A DNA stretch of 40,211 nt from Desulfobacterales bacterium (GTDB taxonomy: Bacteria; Desulfobacterota; Desulfobacteria; Desulfobacterales; JAHEIW01). The notes under the pieces are model-generated. The model saw nothing but the letters and a program-made list of their open reading frames with translations, ran no database searches and was not told the DNA's origin. The stretch is from the NCBI GenBank assembly GCA_030145015.1, contig JAQYWI010000029.1:1-40211 (forward strand), read 5' to 3'. Shown piece by piece: positions 34,374-40,211 of the stretch (positions within the stretch are counted from its first letter, which is position 1; each line of letters starts with the position of its first letter). The position numbers were made by a program, and so were the translations under genes.

Positions 34374-35297
34374 ATGCGCTGCTCGCAATTAACAGGGGCA
34401 TTGTATGAAAGCATAGAAAAACAGGGCTTTCAAGGCAAAATCGTTTCCATTGCCCACCTTAAGAAACTCCAAAAAGATATCGAGGTCCATCACAAAAAAG
34501 GCCTGCTGGATAAAGAACTGTATGATGCCTATCTGGCTTCTTTTGATTTTGAATGTCAGCGCAAGCTTGCAGGAGCCAATTCACTGATCATCATATCCGT
34601 ACCGCAACCCCAGGTGCGGATTATGTTTGTCCGGGAGGATAAATCTTACCCCGTTATAATTCCACCAACCTATAATTTCTCACTGGATGATCAGGTGGCG
34701 GATCTTCTGGAGGCGCATCTCGGCCCGCAGGGCTACAGGCTGCAAAAAGTCAGGCTGCCCCAAAAACTGCTGGCGGTGCGCAGTGGTCTGGCACAATATG
34801 GTAAGAATAACATTACCTATGTAAAGGGATCCGGCAGCTTTCACCGCCCGGTGGTGTTTATTTCCGATTTTCCCTGTGAAGCAGACAACTGGAGAGAACC
34901 CGCGGTCATGGGGCAGTGTGAAAAGTGCAGCGCCTGTGTGAAGGCCTGCCCCACCGCTGCCGTCGGGTCTGATCGCTTTCTGCTGCACGCCGAACGCTGC
35001 CTTACCTTTCTGAACGAACGGCCCAAAGATTTTCCCGAATGGCTGTCGCCTGCCTGGCACAACAGCCTGGTGGGGTGTATGATTTGCCAGAAAGTCTGTC
35101 CGGCCAATAAAGAAGTCCTCAAATGGACCGAGTCCGGTGCCACTTTCGAGCGTGAAGAAACCGCCCTTATTCTGGACGGCGTCTCCGATGACCGGCTGCC
35201 CCGCAAGACCCTGGCAAAACTAAAAAAACTGGATATGATGGAATATTACGATGTTCTGGGAAGAAATTTGAGGGTTTTAATTAAGCAGCAGATTTAG
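34374..35297 (+). CDS. QueG-like protein with two [4Fe-4S] clusters
   Basis: This 307-residue protein has a C-terminal double-cluster ferredoxin domain (QCEKCSACVKACPTAAV and GCMICQKVCPANKEVLKW), as in epoxyqueuosine reductase QueG. The RSGLAQYGKNNITYVKGSGSF segment matches the corrinoid-binding region pattern of QueG-like proteins (GLGxxGKNxxL). The N-terminal third is poorly conserved with true QueG, so a tRNA role is uncertain; many anaerobes carry QueG-like reductases of unknown function. It is divergent from the CGNR regulator with a good promoter between, and has an AAGGAG ribosome site. Confidence 0.7.
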   Translation: MRCSQLTGALYESIEKQGFQGKIVSIAHLKKLQKDIEVHHKKGLLDKELYDAYLASFDFECQRKLAGANSLIIISVPQPQVRIMFVREDKSYPVIIPPTYNFSLDDQVADLLEAHLGPQGYRLQKVRLPQKLLAVRSGLAQYGKNNITYVKGSGSFHRPVVFISDFPCEADNWREPAVMGQCEKCSACVKACPTAAVGSDRFLLHAERCLTFLNERPKDFPEWLSPAWHNSLVGCMICQKVCPANKEVLKWTESGATFEREETALILDGVSDDRLPRKTLAKLKKLDMMEYYDVLGRNLRVLIKQQI

Positions 35298-35350
35298 CAG
35301 GCGATATCAAAAGACAGGTGCTTTTCTAAATCCAAAATCCGGTCATTACC

Positions 35351-35434
35351 ATAAATCTGAAACGGCTGAGTGAAAATTTGACCGAGGTCAGCTTTCGCAT
35401 CGGTACGTTCGGTGATCGGGTACTGAGGGAGAAG
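35351..35434 (+). pseudogene. Fragment of a DUF3568-like lipoprotein gene
   Basis: The frame reads INLKRLSENLTEV then SFRIGTFGDR, which matches INLKRIGENLTEV then GVRIGTFGDR of the intact gene at 37918. The 5' two thirds and the last few residues are missing, and the frame runs on into unrelated sequence. It is the remains of a second copy, separated from the intact one by the two transposase genes. Confidence 0.75.
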
Positions 35435-35485
35435 CTCCCACGGTCTACTCGAAGAATGTGGTTTCAACTCTGTGTCCCCAGCGCT

Positions 35486-35527
35486 CCCGCGCCCGCCATC
35501 GCGAGCCGCTCAGGCGAGGCGGGCGGG
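35486..35527. repeat. REP-like GC-rich hairpin next to Y1 transposase
   Basis: GCCCGCC (35491-35497) pairs with GGCGGGC (35518-35524). Inside, TCGC pairs with GCGA, leaving a single bulged A and the loop GAGCCGCTCAG. Outer C and G runs extend the stem. Short imperfect palindromes of this kind next to Y1 (RAYT) transposase genes are the typical substrates of those enzymes. Confidence 0.5.
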
Positions 35528-35551
35528 TCTGTGGTGAAAATCTTTACCGAA

Positions 35552-35611
35552 CTGTCAAATGCTGTCAAGTGCTGTAAAGTAATGTCAAATACTGTAAAGA
35601 TATGTAAAGCA
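35552..35611 (+). repeat. 10-bp tandem repeat, six units
   Basis: Six consecutive decamers are CTGTCAAATG, CTGTCAAGTG, CTGTAAAGTA, ATGTCAAATA, CTGTAAAGAT and ATGTAAAGCA. In another register they read TMAARTGCTG, close to the TAAARTGNNC units at 55-98, 31818-31857 and 40142-40189. The period equals one helical turn. The array ends 14 bases before the transposase element. Confidence 0.7.
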
Positions 35612-35625
35612 TTTGAGAAAAAAGG

Positions 35626-36762
35626 GGGACGTCCGTTCTATTTATATATTTACATGCTGATGGGGATCTGATACGTAAAGAACATGCCACGTCAAGCCCG
35701 CATTGATGCACCCGGTGCACTGCATCATATCATCATCCGTGGAATCGAACGCAAAGCGATCTTTAAAGACAACGCGGATCGTACTAATTTTCTAAAGCGT
35801 CTATCTCGCATTGTCTTAGAAACTGAGACTGTCTGTTATGCCTGGGTGTTAATGACCAATCACGTTCATTTGCTGTTAAAGACCGGTCTTGCACCCATCG
35901 CTACTGTCATGCGGCGGTTGCTAACCGGTTACGCCGTCTCTTTTAACCGAAGGCATCGGCGTCACGGGCAGTTGTTTCAGAATCGCTACAAATCGTTTTT
36001 GTGTGAACAGCAGCTGTACCTGATGGAGCTGGTGCGCTATATTCACTTGAACCCGCTGCGGGCAACAAGAATGGTAACAGATCTAAAGGCGCTAAAGAGC
36101 TATCGGTGGTGCGGCCATAGCGCGCTGATGGGCAAAGCTGAAGCTAAATTTCAGGATACCGAATTTGTTTTAAAATTATTTGGCCAATCATTTAGACAAG
36201 CCCGGCGGGCATATGAAAGCTATGTATCCAAAGGTATAAAGCAGGGCCGGCGTCCGGATTTAGTAGGTGGCGGCTTATTAAGATCCGTAGGGGGGTGGGC
36301 CAAACTTAGAGGTATTCGCGATATTGGGGTGCGTATCAAAGGCGATGAACGCATATTGGGCTCTTCTGATTTTGTTGAGCGGGTATTAAAGGAAGCAGAC
36401 GAACAATTGGAAGAAAAATATAGGCTTCAGGTGAATGTTATCAGCCTGCAAGCGCTTGTGGAGAAAGTAGCGCACTACTATAAAATCGAAGCTGAGGATT
36501 TAAAGTCTGCCAGCAAAGAGCGGCTTGTTACAAAAGCACGCCGAGCGCTTTGCTATTTAGCGGTGCGTAAATTGGGCTATAAATGTACCGATGTTTGCAA
36601 AGCCATGGACATTAAAGCGGTCACGGTAAGTAAAGCGGTTAGTCTGGGCCGTAAATTGCCAGAGATTGAAAAAATTCAGAAACAAATACTGGGCGACTAA
36701 TCGCTTATACTGCAGTCGCATGCAACACAATTTACGAAATATATAAATAGAACGGACGTCCC
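35626..36762 (+). mobile_element. Transposase element with perfect 26-bp terminal inverted repeats
   Basis: Bases 35626-35651 and 36737-36762 are exact inverted copies; the left copy begins GGGACGTCCGTTCTATTT and contains the palindrome GGACGTCC. They enclose one Y1-type transposase gene. Perfect long inverted repeats are not typical of IS200/IS605 elements, whose ends are subterminal hairpins. A second, related transposase gene lies just outside the right end. Confidence 0.7.
35684..36700 (+). CDS. Y1/HUH transposase, REP-associated (RAYT-like), copy 1
   Basis: This 338-residue protein has an N-terminal Y1 domain with MPRQARIDAPGALHHIIIRG, the HUH pair H60-V-H62 (MTNHVHLLL) and the nucleophile Y119 (VRYIHLNPLRA). 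The C-terminal ~150 residues are an added domain with KRLVTKARRALCYLAVRKLGYKCTDVCKAM, which looks like a DnaA-domain-IV or helix-turn-helix DNA-binding unit. Such enzymes cut and join single strands at palindromic ends. The gene lies within 26-bp inverted repeats. Confidence 0.88.
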   Translation: MPRQARIDAPGALHHIIIRGIERKAIFKDNADRTNFLKRLSRIVLETETVCYAWVLMTNHVHLLLKTGLAPIATVMRRLLTGYAVSFNRRHRRHGQLFQNRYKSFLCEQQLYLMELVRYIHLNPLRATRMVTDLKALKSYRWCGHSALMGKAEAKFQDTEFVLKLFGQSFRQARRAYESYVSKGIKQGRRPDLVGGGLLRSVGGWAKLRGIRDIGVRIKGDERILGSSDFVERVLKEADEQLEEKYRLQVNVISLQALVEKVAHYYKIEAEDLKSASKERLVTKARRALCYLAVRKLGYKCTDVCKAMDIKAVTVSKAVSLGRKLPEIEKIQKQILGD

Positions 36763-36785
36763 ACTTTCCACCAAGGAGGAAAACA

Positions 36786-37757
36786 ATGCCACGTAGAGCA
36801 AGATTGGATGCTCCAGGAACTTTGCATCACGTAATGGTGCGTGGAATCGATAAGCGACGGATAGTCAATGATGCAGCTGACCGCAAAAACTTCGTTAAGC
36901 GTATGGGAGAGCTTGCGGCCGCAACCAAAACCACCATTTACGGCTGGGCGCTGATGACCAATCATGCCCACATTCTTTTGCGCAGCTCAGAAATCGGTCT
37001 TTCCGGTTACATGCGGCGGTTGCTGACCGGATATGCCATATCGTATAATCGGCGTCATCGACGCTGGGGGCATTTGTTTCAAAATCGATACAAGTCGATT
37101 ATCTGTGATGAAGATGCCTATTTTAAAGAACTGGTGCGATACATACATTTAAATCCGTTGCGGGCAAAATTGGTAAAAAGTTTAGACAAGCTAGATCGCT
37201 ACCGCTGGAGTGGTCATGGGGTATTAATGGGCAGGGGAAACAATGAGTGGCAGGATAGAGACTACGTATTGAAATGGTTTGGCAAAAAAGAAGCAGAGGC
37301 CAAGAAAGCTTATCGCAACTATGTCAAAAAGGGAATTGATGAAGGTCGCAGGCCCGAGCTTGTTGGTGGAGGTTTAATTCGTTCTTTAGGTGGTTGGTCG
37401 GTCGTGAAGGCCTTGCGTCGATCAGGGGATCGTGAATTGAGTGATGATCGGATATTAGGCAGTGGTGAATTTGTAGAGCGTATCCTCAAAGAAGCTGGAG
37501 CCAAAATCAGGCACCAATTTCGGGTCAAGGAACATCCGGGAAAAATTGATGAATTTATAGCCAAACTATGTAAAAATGAAAATGTATCGATTGAGGAATT
37601 AAAAGCAGGTAGCCGCCGCAGGGAGGCGAGCAGAGTGCGGGCTCTAATTGCGACTGCGCTGGTAAAGACCCATGGGGTATCTTTAGCAGAAGTCGCCAGA
37701 CAACTGGGAGTTTCGACCTCAGCGGTATCAAGAATAATCACACGAGCAAATCAATAG
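36786..37757 (+). CDS. Y1/HUH transposase, REP-associated (RAYT-like), copy 2
   Basis: This 323-residue paralogue of copy 1 has H60-A-H62 and Y119 in the same places (MTNHAHILL, VRYIHLNPLRA). The C-terminal segment EASRVRALIATALVKTHGVSLAEVARQLGVSTSAVSRII is a clear helix-turn-helix. It has a strong AAGGAGG ribosome site right after the right inverted repeat of the first element. I found no matching inverted repeat downstream, so this copy may be domesticated or may rely on other ends. The two copies have diverged considerably, so they are not a recent tandem duplication. Confidence 0.88.
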   Translation: MPRRARLDAPGTLHHVMVRGIDKRRIVNDAADRKNFVKRMGELAAATKTTIYGWALMTNHAHILLRSSEIGLSGYMRRLLTGYAISYNRRHRRWGHLFQNRYKSIICDEDAYFKELVRYIHLNPLRAKLVKSLDKLDRYRWSGHGVLMGRGNNEWQDRDYVLKWFGKKEAEAKKAYRNYVKKGIDEGRRPELVGGGLIRSLGGWSVVKALRRSGDRELSDDRILGSGEFVERILKEAGAKIRHQFRVKEHPGKIDEFIAKLCKNENVSIEELKAGSRRREASRVRALIATALVKTHGVSLAEVARQLGVSTSAVSRIITRANQ

Positions 37758-37917
37758 ATCAACTCTGTCAACAACGTCCCTAATTTGCTCTACTGAGTTA
37801 AGTTTGATTTGAATGATGCAGCAATCCGGCCATACAGATTTGACAGGGTAAATGGAGTTTGGTAGTTTTAAAAATCAAAGGCATTTAATTTTAACACGTT
37901 TACACCGGGGAGGAGAC

Positions 37918-38322
37918 ATGGTCAAAAGACGACTTCAACTGATCGCATTGTTATGCTGTTTTTTAATCGGTTTAAGCGCCTGTTCGCGCAAGTGGGCGGT
38001 TATCGGAGCCGCCGCTGCGGCGGTGGGTGCCGGCACTTACTATTACATTAAAGGGGATCTCAAAAGAAACTATGAAGCCCCGATGGATAAGACCTGGGAA
38101 GCAACGATTAAAGCCGTTGAAGCGCTTAAATTGAACGTTGAATCCCAAAACCATGATGCCCTCACAGGGGTCATAAAAGGCAAAATGGCGGATGAAAAGG
38201 GCTTTGAAATTAACCTGAAAAGGATAGGTGAAAATTTGACCGAGGTGGGTGTTCGTATCGGCACCTTCGGCGACCGGGAGCGATCTGAAGCCATCCACAA
38301 TAAAATTCACTCAATGCTTTAG
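37918..38322 (+). CDS. Small DUF3568-like lipoprotein
   Basis: This 134-residue protein has a lipoprotein signal (MVKRRLQLIALLCCFLIGLSAC) with lipobox LSAC and lipid-bearing C22. A glycine/alanine-rich segment (VIGAAAAAVGAGTYYYIKG) follows, then the conserved soluble part YEAPMDKTWEATIKAVEALKLNV and ITLKRIG-like strand (INLKRIGENLTEVGVRIGTFGDR). This fits the DUF3568 family of small membrane-anchored proteins of unknown function. ATG 37918 has GGGGAGGAG upstream; an in-frame ATG at 37852 would hide the lipobox and is rejected. A hairpin terminator follows. Confidence 0.8.
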   Translation: MVKRRLQLIALLCCFLIGLSACSRKWAVIGAAAAAVGAGTYYYIKGDLKRNYEAPMDKTWEATIKAVEALKLNVESQNHDALTGVIKGKMADEKGFEINLKRIGENLTEVGVRIGTFGDRERSEAIHNKIHSML

Positions 38323-38369
38323 ACACCCAGGTCTAATTTTCAACAGCCGGATACAAATTATAGAAAACG

Positions 38370-38403
38370 AAGCGGCGTTATTGGCGCCGCTTTTGTATTT
38401 TTA
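38370..38403. terminator. Rho-independent terminator between the lipoprotein gene and era
   Basis: AAGCGGCG (38370-38377) pairs with CGCCGCTT (38385-38392), followed by TTTTGTATTTTT-like T-rich sequence on the + strand. It ends the lipoprotein transcript. It lies just past the 3' end of the convergent era gene and, with an A-rich left flank (TAGAAAACGA), may serve both directions. Confidence 0.75.
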
Positions 38404-38410
38404 ACCGTTA

Positions 38411-39319
38411 TCAATAGCCAAACTTTCTCAACGCCCGGGTATCCTTTCGCCAGTTTTTCTGGACCCGCACAAAAAGCTTCAAAAAGACCTTGGTTTCCAG
38501 CATGTGTTCAATTTTTTTGCGCGATTCGGTGCCGATGCGTTTGAGCTTGCTGCCATCTTTGCCGATGATGATGCCTTTCTGGGAATCGCGTTCGATGTGA
38601 ATGGCGGCCTCAATTTTAACCAGTTTGCCGTTTTTTTCTTCTGTAAATGAATCCACTGTCACGGCTGTGGCGTAAGGTATCTCTTCACCGGTTAGCCGGA
38701 AAACGGTTTCGCGGATCATTTCAGCGGCAATAAAGCGCTCTGTCAAATCGGTTACCGCATCCTCAGGAAAATAAGGCGGCCCATTAGGCAGAAAACTTTC
38801 CATGGCGCCAATGAGTTCCTCGATCTGGGTGCCTTCGGCGGCTGAAATGGGTACGATGACATCAAAGTGGTATTCGGTTGACCACTTTTCGATAATCTTC
38901 AGCAAAGCCGATTTTTCTATCAAATCGATTTTATTCAGGGCTAAAATAACCGGGGTTGTATGCTTTTGAAGCCTTTGAACCAGAAAATACTCGGAGGTTG
39001 GATCCGGGTTGGCCGCGTCCAGCACAAAAAGAAACATATCCGCGTCACCTAAAGCTGAAAGGGCGGTATCAACAATACGCAGATTCAGCGTATCTTTGGC
39101 CTCAAATATTCCCGGTGTATCGATAAAAACAAGCTGGGCTCCGGGCCGGTGCATTACACCGAGAATCCGGTTGCGGGTGGTCTGGGGTTTTTTGGAGGTG
39201 ATCGAAATTTTTTCACCCAGCATGCGGTTTAACAATGTCGATTTGCCGACATTGGGGGCCCCCACGATGGCGGCGTAGCCGGATTTGAAGTTGTCGTAAT
39301 TGTTGGGAGTGTCTGTCAT
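38411..39319 (-). CDS. era: GTPase Era
   Basis: This is a 302-residue ribosome-assembly GTPase. G1 is GAPNVGKST (20-28), followed by KPQTTRNRILG (G2 area), DTPGIFEAK (G3) and NKIDL (G4). The C-terminal KH domain has GIIIGKDGSKLKRIGTESRKKIE. Length and architecture are standard. It binds the 3' end of 16S rRNA during small-subunit maturation. It is encoded downstream of engB on the same strand. Confidence 0.96.
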   Translation of the reverse strand: MTDTPNNYDNFKSGYAAIVGAPNVGKSTLLNRMLGEKISITSKKPQTTRNRILGVMHRPGAQLVFIDTPGIFEAKDTLNLRIVDTALSALGDADMFLFVLDAANPDPTSEYFLVQRLQKHTTPVILALNKIDLIEKSALLKIIEKWSTEYHFDVIVPISAAEGTQIEELIGAMESFLPNGPPYFPEDAVTDLTERFIAAEMIRETVFRLTGEEIPYATAVTVDSFTEEKNGKLVKIEAAIHIERDSQKGIIIGKDGSKLKRIGTESRKKIEHMLETKVFLKLFVRVQKNWRKDTRALRKFGY

Positions 39320-39359
39320 TTAATTATTGGACAGGATTAACTGATTAACTGGATATTTT

Positions 39360-39448
39360 CGTCACTTCCCAGCTTGCCCCGGCATAGCCAAGCTATATTG
39401 GCGACGACGGGAAGAAAGTGATGAAACGCAATCCGCCTGCGGCGGAAA
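39360..39448. repeat. Palindromic intergenic sequence between engB and era
   Basis: An imperfect stem joins GTCACTTCCC (about 39361) with GGGAAGAAAGTGAT (about 39409) and contains the inner pair AGCTTG/CAAGCT. A second small hairpin, TCCGCC-TGC-GGCGGA, lies at 39432-39446. These look like REP-type palindromes or weak terminators. Confidence 0.4.
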
Positions 39449-39534
39449 ACATTTATTAGATTATAGTATCCTTATCAAAAAAGATAAGGGTTACACAAGG
39501 GATTGCAAATGTGCGCGTAGAACGCAGGCCGTTT

Positions 39535-40140
39535 TTAGCGGACCGCTTGGTTATTTTCGATGTCAACTAAGGATAAAATCGCATTCCAGAGCGCATCTCT
39601 TCCTCGACGGGATTTGGCCGAGAAAAGAATAAAATCGTTTTTATCTCTCTCAAGAACCTGGCCAATTAGATTAAGCTTTTGGGCCTGTTTGCTTTTGGAG
39701 AGCTTATCTGTCTTCGTTAATACTAAAATACCGGGGATGGAATAATGCTGGAGCCAGCTGAGCAGGTCGAATTCCTCCTGCCTGGGGGTGCGCCGGATGT
39801 CCAAAATTACGATCACACCTTTTAAGGCCTTTCTAGTGGAAAGGTAGGTTTCTATCATGGGACCCCAGGTCTTTTTAACGGACTCGGGTACTTTGGCATA
39901 TCCGTACCCCGGAAGATCGACAAAACCGATCTGCTGGTTGATATCAAAAAAATTAATGAGCCGGGTACGGCCGGGAGTTGAGCTTGTTTTTACCAGACGC
40001 TTGCGGTTGACCAGGGTATTAATCAGGCTGGATTTTCCCACATTTGAACGACCGGCAAAGGCGATCTCCGGCAACAGGGCGGAGGGATATTGAGAGGGTT
40101 TGGTGGCGCTGGTGACAAATTCGGCGGAGGTGATTTTCAT
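39535..40140 (-). CDS. engB: Ribosome biogenesis GTPase EngB (YsxC/YihA)
   Basis: This 201-residue GTPase of the large-subunit assembly pathway has G1 GRSNVGKSS, the switch-I STPGRTRLINFF, G3 DLPGYGYAKVP and G4 TKTDKLS, with the final SAKSRRGRDALW. All are diagnostic of EngB. The start codon lies two bases from the end of a 10-bp repeat array that occupies the upstream region, and no Shine-Dalgarno is visible there. Confidence 0.96.
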   Translation of the reverse strand: MKITSAEFVTSATKPSQYPSALLPEIAFAGRSNVGKSSLINTLVNRKRLVKTSSTPGRTRLINFFDINQQIGFVDLPGYGYAKVPESVKKTWGPMIETYLSTRKALKGVIVILDIRRTPRQEEFDLLSWLQHYSIPGILVLTKTDKLSKSKQAQKLNLIGQVLERDKNDFILFSAKSRRGRDALWNAILSLVDIENNQAVR

Positions 40141-40141
40141 A

Positions 40142-40189
40142 TAAAGTGCCTAAAATGAACTAAAATGAGCTAAAGTGCCTAAAGTTAAG
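40142..40189. repeat. Degenerate ~10-bp tandem repeat, array 3, directly upstream of engB
   Basis: The units on the + strand are TAAAGTGCC, TAAAATGAAC, TAAAATGAGC, TAAAGTGCC and TAAAGTTAAGG. This is the clearest copy of the family. It sits where the ribosome site and leader of engB (- strand) should be. Confidence 0.65.
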
Positions 40190-40211
40190 GTGTCGCTGCG
40201 CTCCATCTATT

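Larger units (their letters stand above)
35298..35625. other. Intergenic stretch of repeats and gene debris
   Basis: No intact gene lies here. In order it holds a trace of the AAATCNN heptamer (35328-35342), a 28-codon fragment of a DUF3568-like lipoprotein gene, a GC-rich REP-like hairpin and a 10-bp repeat array. The left inverted repeat of the transposase element follows at 35626. Each is listed on its own. This is the most rearranged spot in the window. Confidence 0.6.

Noticed and set aside
35552..35611. CRISPR array
   Set aside because: The units are 10 bp and contiguous with no spacers, and no cas gene is in the window.
37852..37917. Upstream in-frame start for the lipoprotein gene
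   Set aside because: It would place 22 residues before a perfect lipoprotein signal, whereas the ATG at 37918 has a strong ribosome site and exposes the lipobox correctly.

Overview
The window looks like a stretch of chromosome from an anaerobic, probably sulfate-reducing member of the Desulfobacterota (Desulfobacterales-like). This is an inference. It rests on the oxygen-independent aromatic pathway, the pairing of TRAP-type and Liv-type solute-binding proteins, the MPRxARxDAPG family of Y1 transposases, and the many small intergenic repeats. No rRNA, tRNA or CRISPR array was seen.

Region 1 (about 0.2-19.9 kb, all on the + strand) reads as an anaerobic trihydroxybenzene (pyrogallol/phloroglucinol) utilisation locus. 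It encodes an amidohydrolase-2 family probable arylcarboxylate decarboxylase, an orphan TRAP solute receptor, a two-subunit molybdopterin enzyme closely resembling pyrogallol-phloroglucinol transhydroxylase, and an IclR regulator. A five-gene branched-chain-type ABC importer follows, then a cupin, a short-chain reductase, a 3-hydroxyacyl-CoA-dehydrogenase-like protein and a BKACE (DUF849) lyase. The region ends with a second transhydroxylase-like pair and a cyclase-family hydrolase. Together these match the known route: pyrogallol -> phloroglucinol (transhydroxylase) -> dihydrophloroglucinol (SDR) -> 3-hydroxy-5-oxohexanoate (cyclase-family cyclohydrolase) -> triacetate (dehydrogenase) -> acetoacetate plus acetoacetyl-CoA (BKACE). 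The second transhydroxylase carries an extra N-terminal domain of about 130 residues that looks like SCP2, and it differs from the first at two pocket positions. A 45-codon, internally deleted remnant of another cyclase gene lies just before the cupin.

Region 2 (about 20.0-30.7 kb) is an amide/peptide uptake and hydrolysis block. It holds a creatininase-family amidohydrolase and an M20 amidohydrolase on the - strand, then on the + strand an imidazolonepropionase/prolidase-like amidohydrolase, a complete Dpp/Opp-type ABC transporter (binding protein, two permeases, two ATPases) and an amidase-signature enzyme. A 13-bp stem-loop separates the binding-protein gene from the first permease gene.

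Region 3 (about 30.7-40.2 kb) is mixed. It contains an EamA transporter and a PLP-dependent decarboxylase (- strand), a CGNR zinc-finger regulator (-) divergent from a QueG-like double [4Fe-4S] protein (+), two paralogous Y1/RAYT-type transposases, a small DUF3568-like lipoprotein with a broken partial copy upstream, and the GTPase genes era and engB/ysxC (-).

The intergenic DNA is unusually structured. There is a 146-bp MITE-like element with perfect 19-bp terminal inverted repeats. A 293-bp element bounded by perfect 21-bp inverted repeats ends on a stop codon. Perfect 26-bp inverted repeats flank one transposase. Four loci carry a degenerate repeat of about 10 bp (TAAARTGNNC type), and a heptamer repeat (AAATCNN) runs up to a start codon. 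All homology statements are from reading and memory; no database search was run.
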